A stretch of 64,000 nt of DNA from Amorphochlora amoebiformis (lineage: Eukaryota; Cercozoa; Chlorarachniophyceae), in assembly GCA_054601695.1 (NCBI GenBank), contig BAAHQB010000060.1, forward strand, positions 186,001-250,000, read 5' to 3'. Both the position numbers and the translations under genes were made by a program. Under the pieces are notes generated by a model that was given only the letters and a program-made list of their open reading frames with translations, had not been told where the DNA came from and did no database searches. Position 1 is the stretch's first letter. Each line of letters opens with the position of its first letter. This document shows positions 1 to 64,000 of the stretch, piece by piece.

Positions 1-28
1 ACTAGAGTGCTAAGGTCTTTGCGTTTAG

Positions 29-12275
<12,247 letters not shown>

Positions 12276-12848
12276 TGGGTCGTCAGTGGAGGTAATCTAG
12301 ATAATTTTGTCTGAGTGCCGTAATTTATTGGTAGTACGTCGACAAGTTGACTTTGGAGACGCTCGCGTGCGTGCCGCACATGCAGCCTCTCGATATCTGG
12401 AGAGTTAAGTTGAAAGTTTAAAATCAACGAATACATGTACTAAAAGCCAGAAGGATAGCGTCGGCTGTCGGGATACATTTTTTGGCAGAGAATCGAGAGA
12501 ATTGTCTAGATTGTACTAGTTGTATACTAAGTATCAATCCAGTCGGATAATCTATACTAGTATATAATAACAGACTAGCTTATATCTAGTATTTGTAAGT
12601 TGCAGTATCTACTAGATCTAGAATATCTAGAATATATATATGGTAACTCTAGTAATGGTGTTACAAAGTCTCATATGTACAAGCCCATTTGATAATTTTA
12701 ATTGACAAGCCCCTATCTACACCTACAGACCTAGTACAAGTGCAGGACCGGCAGCACGTAACGGTTTATTCTAGGAGATATATCCAGCAAGCTACACGGG
12801 AGTTTTGAAAGGGAACTTAGAATATTAGGTCAGAATAGTAATATTTGA
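12276..12848. other. Convergent 3' intergenic region, CTAG-rich
   Basis: Lies between the stop codons of the CER1-like gene and the AT-hook gene. It is unique sequence, with a cluster of TCTAG/CTAG/ACTAG words from about 12505 to 12650. It must contain both polyadenylation sites. No coding potential is seen. Confidence 0.55.
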
Positions 12849-19027
<6,179 letters not shown>

Positions 19028-19952
19028 CTCAGACGAAGTGCTTCCCCAGCAGCGTGCCAAGCTGCTCCGTTGCAGGACTGGAAGAAGGCCACCATGAGCG
19101 CGACTTGCAGTCCGAGAAGGAGCGTTTGGGAAGAGCGAGCGTGAAATTTTGAGGATTGGTGGAACCCGAAGGAGAGAAAGAGTGAGGGAGAGGGCTATAA
19201 TGAGGCGGACGAGAGAAGTTTTCTTCATGGGTGCGGGAAGGGTGCGGCCATACACCGGCTGCTCCGAGCAAACCAAAAGCTCCGCCACAGCGAAGATGTC
19301 ACACAGGTATGTCACATACCGCATGGCAGCTTAAGGCGAAATGCCTTGATGTTTTTATATCATTTGATGGATATGTAGAATATTATCCTTTACTATAAAT
19401 ATAATAGATTGGTAATATATCAAATAGAGTACGTAGATACTTAAGCTTGCGCCAATTTGCTATAAGTGAAAATGCCTTAATTATGTCTAATTCTGTCTTA
19501 ATCTGTCCCTCACCTGTCCGCTCGCGTGTGCGGCGGTGCGCCGGCCAACGGTAAGCGTTATGCCTCTCCTAGCCCTAGTGCGCCCTCTTTGGCTTGTTTG
19601 AAATATAATTTCTATGAGTACAAGGGGACTGACTGGAGGGGATAACTACCTAAAATTCTTGCAATTTTCGGGATGCTTTTCGGTTTTTGAGGAAATCTAG
19701 TCAGAACTCTCATATCTATTTTCCGTATGCGTTGGTGTTCTAATATGCTTTATGGGGTTCGGCTTGGCAGGGATATGGCTGGTTGAATTACGCTCACACT
19801 TTTCTAACTCGTAAAGCTATCGAAGAAAAGACCCATGCAGTACCCGTATATCCCGAACGGTCGCACCCAAATCCTTCCAGGTATTAACTTACCATATCGA
19901 GCAGTAAACGTAATAGTGCCATTTGATCTAAGTACATTTCTCAGGAGACAGA
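19028..19952. promoter_or_regulatory. Divergent promoter region between AT-hook and poly(A) polymerase genes
   Basis: About 0.9 kb of ordinary, unrepetitive, GC-balanced sequence separates the two predicted start codons (19027 minus, 19953 plus), the only large stretch of this type in the first 30 kb. It probably holds both promoters and both 5' UTRs. An acceptor-like TTTCTCAG eight bases before the poly(A) polymerase ATG suggests a spliced 5' UTR. Both strands also carry open frames at 18925-19324; these are not conserved-looking and I treat them as incidental. No TATA box can be singled out. Confidence 0.5.
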
Positions 19953-31791
<11,839 letters not shown>

Positions 31792-32030
31792 TCCAGAGTT
31801 AGATTGTGGCCCACTTCATTCATAACAAAATATAAAAGGGAAGTTCTCCAGCAGTTCATTCAAGAAATTTCTAGGAAAGTTCTAACTTCTCGAACACCTT
31901 CGAATCTTCGGGAAAGTTCCGGAAGCGTGATATGGCGTGACGTGGCGTCAGGTCCTATCACCTACACTCGAAGCCCCGTTACTATCGGTAAGCCACTTTA
32001 CTATCGGTTACTATCGGGTACTACCGGATC
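31792..32030. other. Unique sequence downstream of poly(A) polymerase
   Basis: Non-repetitive sequence, probably 3' UTR and flank of poly(A) polymerase. It contains short internal repeats of ACTATCGG around 31979-32018. An open frame of 89 codons from 31804 runs into the inverted repeat and has no recognisable motif, so I do not call it a gene. Confidence 0.4.
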
Positions 32031-32252
32031 AGATGATCACAAAGAATCTCTAGCGATCTCCTGTTATGTTTAGTATACGTGCGACGATGTCCAACACGCT
32101 ATCGATATCTACTCTTACGGATATATTGTTAAGCAAAAATCAATGTATACAGCTTGACGCACTTCGAAGAGTAGATATCGATAGCGTGTTGGACATCGTC
32201 GCACGTATACTAAACATAACTGGAGATTGCTAGAGATTCTTTGTGATCATCT
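32031..32252. repeat. Large inverted repeat: 86-base arms, 50-base spacer
   Basis: The left arm 32031-32116 and right arm 32167-32252 are reverse complements with two mismatches in 86 positions when read by eye. The spacer 32117-32166 recurs as a direct, slightly altered copy immediately after the right arm (about 32252-32308). The transcript of either strand would fold into a long, almost perfect hairpin. It could be a MITE-like element, a recent inverted duplication or a small-RNA hairpin precursor. No terminal target-site duplication is obvious. Confidence 0.88.
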
Positions 32253-32510
32253 GATATATTGTTAAGCAAAAATCAACGTATACAGCTTGAGAGGACGCAC
32301 TTCGAATATATATTTATGTGTGTGTGTGTATATACATATATAGTATGATATATAATATGAAATATATCTACACACATATGTATATTTTTATATATTATGT
32401 ATATATAACATATATATATACATTTACGTATTTCTAGATGAACAACGGTAAAGTTCAAAGTCCTCATGACCCCACGGCTGGTATATCAGCAAGGTCATAC
32501 TTAGAATACA

Positions 32511-32554
<44 letters not shown>

Positions 32555-32829
32555 TGGTACATATAAAAAACATATATACATATATGCATTTATATTTGTG
32601 TTTGGTTTATGTCTAAGTTTATATTGGCATATGAATGAATTATACCCTATATATACACACGCATATATATATATATATTTATATATATATATATATATAT
32701 TTCCACCCTCTTCTTCAGTATAAGTATCTCTTGCTTGTAGTTGGTTTTCGCATGACATTTGCGTCGTGCTCGACCGAACTCCAATATTAAGTCTAACAAG
32801 CTCTTCAGCAATACACTCATACAGGAATA

Positions 32830-33041
32830 CAAGAATACAGGAATACAGGAATATGTACTACACTCATACACACATAAGGGCAATCGACCAATGGGTTCTT
32901 GAATCTTGTCTCCGTTAAAGCAGCCACTCCATTGTTAAGTCTATTGCGCTCTTTAGCAATAAGAGCAATCCTTAGTTGGCCTCTTTGAGTCTTGAGTTCA
33001 GTGGAATTCGACTTCCATGTTGGAACCGAATATTTCTTCAC
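32830..33041 (-). pseudogene. Possible non-LTR retrotransposon endonuclease fragment
   Basis: On the minus strand a short open frame contains LRIALIAKERNRLNNGVAAL followed by TETRFK. This resembles the start of the apurinic-type endonuclease domain of RTE-class LINE elements, where the segment ends in a conserved A-L-[ST]-E-T-R motif. The frame then decays into an imperfect tandem of ACAGGAAT-like units (32821-32855). No reverse transcriptase segment is present in the neighbourhood, so at best this is a scrap of a dead element. Confidence 0.4.
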
Positions 33042-33466
33042 ACAATCTTGCGATTTAGATTCTTTAAATAAGAATGTTTTTCATGCTTTGCTGTGCTTAG
33101 CGTTATTTGATTTGGTTGAGGAGGTTATGTGGCTTGCAGAGCGTAGCCCCCTTTCCACTGGAAATTCAGCTTCAGACCAGTTGAAGTTCCTATATATATA
33201 TATATATACATACATATATATATATATATATGTGTGTATATATTTATATATACACCTACAGTTAATATTGTAAGTCTTCAGTTGTACGCTTAGTGATCAC
33301 ATGCAAATATTGATATGGGCACCTAGGTATATCATGTATACTCTAGAAACGTTCAAATGTATGCTCACCCTAATACGTTTTTCTGACAACCATTAGGCAA
33401 CTTAAAAGAAAACAGCTTCCAAAGTATGGATATTTTGATACTATATTGCACACACACACACACATA

Positions 33467-33527
<61 letters not shown>

Positions 33528-33606
33528 TATGTGTGTGTAAGTGTGTGTTTGTGGTGTACCAAAATCTGCGATATATTCTGATAACTCGAGACTCGAAATC
33601 CTACCT

Positions 33607-33678
<72 letters not shown>

Positions 33679-33810
33679 GAAGATATATATATATATATGT
33701 ATAAAGGAAGATATATATATATATATATATATATACATAGATATATTGTGTATATATATGTAGATTGAATCGAATGTTATATATATATATGTAGATTTGA
33801 ATCGAAATGC

Positions 33811-33841
<31 letters not shown>

Positions 33842-33879
33842 ATTTCATGAAATTTACGAATTCTTCACAGGTGCGTTCT

Positions 33880-34110
33880 CCTTCCCCACAATTCCCCATC
33901 CCAACCCCTCTCCACTCCTCCCACTTCCCAACCAAACCACAACACCAAGGACACTCCATCCGGACCCAGCAGCCGAACACGCTTCGGTACCCTCGGGTCA
34001 CGTGTCAGCGATCCCCTTCCCCAAAAATCTTCATCCCAACCCCTCACCACTCCTCCCATTTCCCAACAAAACCACAACCCCAAGGACCCTCCCTCCTCGC
34101 GCAACCCCCT
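33880..34110 (+). repeat. Imperfect tandem duplication, C-rich, upstream of the 353-codon frame
   Basis: A block starting near 33890 (CCCCATCCCAACCCCTCTCC) recurs from about 34027 with point changes, a period of about 137 bases. All three forward frames stay open across it. One of them runs without a stop from an acceptor-like CTTCACAG at 33861-33868 into the 353-codon frame, so this may be coding (about 109 extra residues) or 5' UTR. Confidence 0.65.
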
Positions 34111-34195
34111 CCCTGGAAGTACACGTCTCAGGCCCGCCGGGCCACGTGTCAACCCCGCGGGAGCTGGCCGGGGCCCTCGTGTCGCTGAGCGTGCG

Positions 34196-35257
34196 ATGAA
34201 GCAGGCCAGCGAGGAAAGACATCGGGCTCTAGTGTTTCGGCAAAAGCACAAAGACGGGAAGGGTAAGGGAGGGACATCGCAGGTAGATACGACGCACCAA
34301 GGTGCTGGGATGACGAACCATAGTGTCAGTCATTCTGAAGGTCATCCTCAGGATAATATTGCAAAAAAGTCATTTAAAACAGCCCAAGTCCAAGTCCAGA
34401 AGCCTAAGAATGTGAAACAATCAAAAACCAATTCAAAACACACTCATCATCACCACAACCACCACCAACCACAACGGGCGCATTACCGCAAGAAGTACGT
34501 CAAGAAATCAGTCCAACCCCACACACCCAAGCCATTCCATACCAACTCCTACCCTTATTCTAACCCCAAAACTCCTGAGGTCAAGACTCAAGTGACTCGT
34601 CCTCATGGTGTTCACCCAGTCTCTCAAAAGCCATCGAAGCAACAACGTCAAAAGCCTCGGTCGAAGCCACCACGTCAGTACCAGCGTGCTCATTCCCGCC
34701 ACCTCGACGAGAACCAGCCCCCTCGCCATCTTGGCTCGAAAACTTGTGCCGTTCTCACCCCGGCACCTCCTTCGCCGCCCCCCTCGGTGCTGTCGACGGC
34801 TGCCACGTCGTCGCCTATGGCTATGTCCGTGAGCTGCACGCCCAGTAGGACGCCACTTGGGCCGCGGGGGAGCAGCGGTCGGAAAGGAAGGAACAGTAAT
34901 ATCAATATGGATGACATTGGGGAGTTTCCGCCGCTTGGGAGGATGAGCGCAGGGAAGAGTCACAGTGGTAGGGGTAGACATCGGGCTCGCGGACACGGAC
35001 ACGGACAAGGACCTCCAAGCACTGGGCGCAAGTGGGTGCGGAGATCTAAGCGGAGAAGCAGCGACGTGATGAGCATAGATTCGAATCGCGATGCGAACCT
35101 CTCCTCTTCTTCCCAGTCTTCGGTGTCTGTGTCGCACACGCCGTCGAGAAAGCGAGACGCGTTGGAAGACCGGAGCAACACGAAGAGAATACGGAGTGGG
35201 AAGAAGAATAGGGTCCCGACAGCGGTGCCTGAAGAGGGGAACGAAGAGGCTGATTAG
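34196..35257 (+). CDS. Basic, His/Ser/Pro-rich low-complexity protein, function unknown
   Basis: The only long uninterrupted frame that is not translated microsatellite: 353 codons, GC-balanced, ATG at 34196 and TGA-free to TAG at 35255-35257. From N to C it has a charged start (ASEERHRALVFRQKHKDGK), a His cluster THHHHNHHQPQ (about residues 83-93), a Lys/Pro/Gln-rich stretch, a Ser/Pro/Ala stretch, a short hydrophobic motif DIGEFPPLG near residue 243, a Gly/Arg/His segment (GRGRHRARGHGHGQG) and basic clusters RKWVRRSKRRSS and KRIRSGKKNR that look like nuclear localisation signals. TPSR and HTPSRKR fit the CDK site S/T-P-x-K/R. No enzyme motif. The frame extends upstream without a stop to about 33869, so it may be the last exon of a longer gene. 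Probably nuclear or RNA-associated and disordered; this is inference only. Confidence 0.62.
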   Translation: MKQASEERHRALVFRQKHKDGKGKGGTSQVDTTHQGAGMTNHSVSHSEGHPQDNIAKKSFKTAQVQVQKPKNVKQSKTNSKHTHHHHNHHQPQRAHYRKKYVKKSVQPHTPKPFHTNSYPYSNPKTPEVKTQVTRPHGVHPVSQKPSKQQRQKPRSKPPRQYQRAHSRHLDENQPPRHLGSKTCAVLTPAPPSPPPSVLSTAATSSPMAMSVSCTPSRTPLGPRGSSGRKGRNSNINMDDIGEFPPLGRMSAGKSHSGRGRHRARGHGHGQGPPSTGRKWVRRSKRRSSDVMSIDSNRDANLSSSSQSSVSVSHTPSRKRDALEDRSNTKRIRSGKKNRVPTAVPEEGNEEAD

Positions 35258-35870
35258 ATAGAGCGGTGATTACTACAGATGTTAATTTTGTCACTAAGCC
35301 GCCGCCGGCGTCTCTTTGAGATTAAGTGTATTTTAAAATTCTAGAAATTACCAGTTTAACTCAGCGGTTAACAATAACCTAGATAACTAGAATAAGTCAT
35401 ACTAGTACTAGGTATAGCTTTACGATCTAGACGATAACTGCTAGAACTGGTCAGACTAGTCAGAATAATCTAAATCATCTAGATCTACTAGTCTAGTCTA
35501 GTAGTACTAGAGTGGATCATCCACAACAATTATCTGATTACTAGGATTACTAGATCATCTAGATTATCTCCTAGATCTCATCTAGCTCATGGAATATTAT
35601 ACGTATTAGATCACTAGATCACTAGCCGACGTGAATCATTCTAGACTCAGTGGATATCATAATACAACTAGTATAAGTTCTCTGTTCTCAGGTGACTGAA
35701 ACTTCTGGGAATCTAGTACTACCTAGACTACATCTACATGTAGAGATTGTAGATCACCAACGATCCGATTAATCATTCTGATATGTGTCAGCCAAGCAAT
35801 ATCGTAGGAAAATGCTTGTTGTATATGTTATAACCTGACGGTAAGTATACTAATGATTATACAATATTAC
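35258..35870. other. CTAG-rich 3' flank
   Basis: About 600 bases without coding potential but crowded with CTAG, TCTAGA, ACTAGT and close variants, notably 35340-35720. It follows the stop codon of the 353-codon frame, so it probably contains the 3' UTR and polyadenylation region. Confidence 0.6.
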
Positions 35871-35892
35871 ATATACACTAGTGTATATAAAA

Positions 35893-35934
<42 letters not shown>

Positions 35935-35943
35935 CGGTATTTA

Positions 35944-35992
<49 letters not shown>

Positions 35993-36218
35993 CATATATA
36001 TTACAAGAATCTGTTATATAACAATATCTATATATATATATATCGGATTTCAAATGGTACAGATATTCGTTTTCACCGCAATATTAACTATTACGAAAAG
36101 AAGCGTGTTCAAGCATATGACACTAGCCTTCTTCTAGATCCCACACACGTACAATCTCATCTAAACCTGATATATGTATATATATATATATGTATATGTA
36201 TTTATATATTACATATGC

Positions 36219-36301
<83 letters not shown>

Positions 36302-36389
36302 GTACATATGTAAAAATGTACTATTTGTGTATATATTTATATCTGAATATGTATTATATATATTTATATATAGATATATATATAAATAC

Positions 36390-36427
<38 letters not shown>

Positions 36428-36602
36428 TGTACATATATATCGACCCTACCCTAAAAATACTTACTTTAGCAGGTAATGAGTAAGGAAAGGAACATATGCA
36501 TATGTTCATAATATATATGTATGTAATAGATATATTTATATATACATATATGTACTATATATATATGTATATATGTAATGATACATATATATATTCTCAT
36601 CG

Positions 36603-36640
<38 letters not shown>

Positions 36641-36772
36641 CAATATATATATATATATATTTCTAAAATATGTATGTATAAATATCTGTATGTGTATACA
36701 TATATTTATATTGTAGACTCTTAACCTGCTGAAGAAAGTTTTAAACAAGCAGGGTTGATATATATATATATA

Positions 36773-36834
<62 letters not shown>

Positions 36835-36866
36835 TAAAATTATTTTATATATATATATATATATAT

Positions 36867-36905
<39 letters not shown>

Positions 36906-37071
36906 CTCTATATGTATATACATTTATATTCTGGATTTACCTGCCGAAGTTATTTTTTTACGGGAAGGGTCAATGAGTATATATATATATAATATAATAC
37001 ATATCGATTTATATATATTTATACATGTATATATTGATATACATTTACATTTATATATATATATATATATA

Positions 37072-37131
<60 letters not shown>

Positions 37132-37218
37132 TATAGACTCTCAACCTGCCGAAGCAAGTTTTTTTCGGGTAGGGTCAAGGGCTAAAGCCATCACGTCAAA
37201 TGCGTGATATCCTATGGC

Positions 37219-37256
<38 letters not shown>

Positions 37257-37344
37257 CATATATGTATATATTTGTGTATATATATATATATATATATATG
37301 TATACTACATTTACGATGTAAGTGTATGTATAGATATACATACA

Positions 37345-37387
<43 letters not shown>

Positions 37388-37482
37388 TCGTACAAATACA
37401 CACATATGTATAAATACGTTTGTGTATATATTTATATATATATATATTTATATTATACATATATGTATATATACATGTATTG

Positions 37483-37514
<32 letters not shown>

Positions 37515-37618
37515 AATTACGGTCTGAGAGCTAAGCCCATAAAGTCAAATGCATGATACATATACGCATACATATATAATATATTATATATATATACATA
37601 CATATATAGTATATTATA

Positions 37619-37677
<59 letters not shown>

Positions 37678-37900
37678 ATATACGCTCTGAGAACTCAGCC
37701 CATAAATTGACCTTAAAAAATAACAAACACACACGCATAAGAAGAGAAGACAGAGAGAGAAAGAAAAATACATATGTGCATGACAGAAAGAGAAAGAGAG
37801 TGAGAGGTCTCTTTTGCTGGAATCGAAAAGAGAAAAGAAATAGAGAGACAGCTTAGCCTAGAATCGAACCTTAGGGACCCATTTTTTTGTCGATGAGAAC
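35871..37900. repeat. (AT)n tracts with a repeated spacer block
   Basis: AT dinucleotide tracts separate short unique blocks. One block containing CTCAACCTGCCGAAGCAAG at about 37134-37180 has decayed relatives near 36713-36757 and 36930-36975, each holding a small imperfect hairpin CCTGCCGAA...TTCGGGTAGG. A second block (CTGAGAGCTAAGCCCATAAA, 37525) recurs at 37685. The 3' end of the minus-strand WD40 gene probably falls here or just right of here, but I could not locate its stop. Confidence 0.5.

Positions 37901-37930
<30 letters not shown>
37840..37930 (-). other. tRNA-like B-box
   Basis: The minus strand reads GGTTCGATTCTAGG at about 37872-37859, matching the pol III B-box/T-arm consensus. 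A poor A-box-like TTAGTCGTATCAGG lies about 40 bases upstream but overlaps a proposed WD40 exon. No cloverleaf can be drawn, so this is at most a tRNA-derived relic. Confidence 0.2.
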
Positions 37931-48492
<10,562 letters not shown>

Positions 48493-48515
48493 CAAGATAA
48501 CCTAGATTAAAATTT

Positions 48516-48562
<47 letters not shown>

Positions 48563-48596
48563 ATATATATATATATATATTATTATATAATTATAC

Positions 48597-48631
<35 letters not shown>

Positions 48632-48714
48632 TGTATATATGGAGATATATGAAAACTTTCGTATTTGAGTTTTGGATTTATGTTGGGAATACTTGTGTTT
48701 TTGTGGTTGTGTGT

Positions 48715-48771
<57 letters not shown>

Positions 48772-48774
48772 CTT

Positions 48775-48842
<68 letters not shown>

Positions 48843-49413
48843 ATAAATGCATACATATTGAAACACATACATGTATTAATCCCTGGATTTTTTCCACGCT
48901 AGATTAGCAACAATAATGGTGAAATTGAAATACAGAAATTATCCTAAATACTCTAGTTTACTAGAAAATTCTTCAAAGGAGGGATTTGGGGGGGGATGGG
49001 CGTAATACCACTGCGTGGAGCAGAACCCCAAAAAGTATAAATTTCCTGTTTATCATGCCTAAGAAAAGGAAAAAATGAACGATCTCCAATCATCCCGCGC
49101 GCCTAAATATTTTCTCTCCCCACCGCCCATTTTCAGATCCCCAGCCCCACCCACCCCCCCCCCAATCCCTTTCTTATGTTCCTCACCTTCACATCACGCG
49201 TCAAAGCTCGTACACGTGCCGATTCGCAATATCTCATTATATATTTATGTGTATATCTAATATTTAGATATTATAATGGTGACTAGGGTTAATATGCGAA
49301 AAATTAGGGATATGTCAATCAAATATTAGCAGATATCAAGATGTCAACATCTTCAAAGGTCATTCTTCCGACCGAGTCCTGACCACCTCTGCCTCCCCCC
49401 CCCCACCTCTCAA
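48493..49413. promoter_or_regulatory. Divergent promoter region between WD40 and CUE-domain genes
   Basis: About 920 bases between the two predicted ATGs. The left half is (AT)n; 48880-49413 is unique, with C-homopolymers at about 49153-49162 and 49396-49405. It includes an isolated seven-codon frame MPKKRKK at 49057-49080, which could be an upstream ORF of the + strand gene but is too short to judge. The telomeric arrays on either side switch strand across this region. Confidence 0.45.
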
Positions 49414-63838
<14,425 letters not shown>

Positions 63839-63867
63839 GTAAGAATATATACTTTAGCATACATATG

Positions 63868-63913
<46 letters not shown>

Positions 63914-64000
63914 AATATATACATATATATATATATATATATACGTATAAATATATGTAGATATATATTAGGATGTGTAAATTGTGCATGTACATATATA

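Noticed and set aside
31804-32073. 89-codon frame after poly(A) polymerase
   Set aside because: Runs into the inverted repeat, with no recognisable motif or splice context.
49057-49080. Tiny frame MPKKRKK resembling a nuclear localisation signal
   Set aside because: Seven codons; could be an upstream ORF or chance. Not supportable as a gene.

Overview
The window is nuclear DNA of a eukaryote with TTAGGG-type telomere repeats. Genes are cut into many very small exons (commonly 30-120 bases, one as short as 17). The introns are filled with (AT)n, CT, CATA/TATG, CACATA and telomere-like simple repeats. A CER1-type alkane/wax gene hints at a microalga or other photosynthetic protist; I cannot name the species. 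Nearly every long simple open frame is translated microsatellite. I found the real genes by locating short non-repetitive islands, pairing splice sites and requiring reading phase to carry from exon to exon. Similarities to named families come from memory of those families, not from a search.

Layout. (1) 29-12275, + strand: a 5'-truncated CER1-like gene, 21 exons in phase, whose last exons add a C-terminal cytochrome b5 domain. (2) 12849-19027, - strand: an AT-hook protein gene, convergent with gene 1. (3) 19953-31791, + strand: a complete nuclear poly(A) polymerase, 25 exons, about 461 residues, divergent from gene 2. (4) 31792-33868: a large inverted repeat and a possible non-LTR retrotransposon scrap. 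(5) 34196-35257, + strand: an uninterrupted 353-codon frame for a basic, His/Ser/Pro-rich protein of unknown function, followed by a CTAG-rich 3' flank. (6) 48492 down to about 37901, - strand: a WD40 propeller gene resembling WDR55. (7) 49414 to beyond the window end, + strand: a gene with two CUE domains and a DUF1771-like helix, an architecture like the no-go-decay nuclease Cue2/N4BP2. Its Smr nuclease domain would lie outside the window.

The most unusual feature is in genes 6 and 7. Many of their introns consist largely of telomeric repeat, almost always C-rich (CCCTAA) on the transcribed sense strand. On the + strand the arrays therefore read TTAGGG left of about 48.4 kb and CCCTAA right of 51.3 kb, switching at the divergent promoter of the two genes. 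Introns open as GTAACCCTAACCC (in a few cases apparently GC) and close as CTAACCTCAG, so the repeat itself can supply the branch-point-like CTAAC and the pyrimidine tract. A roughly 47-base non-telomeric block recurs five times inside these arrays, always in sense orientation. Decayed telomeric words are also seen in introns of genes 1 and 3. A second recurrent theme is tandem duplication of exon-intron boundaries together with adjacent (AT)n tracts, leaving one intact exon and up to four decoy splice sites.
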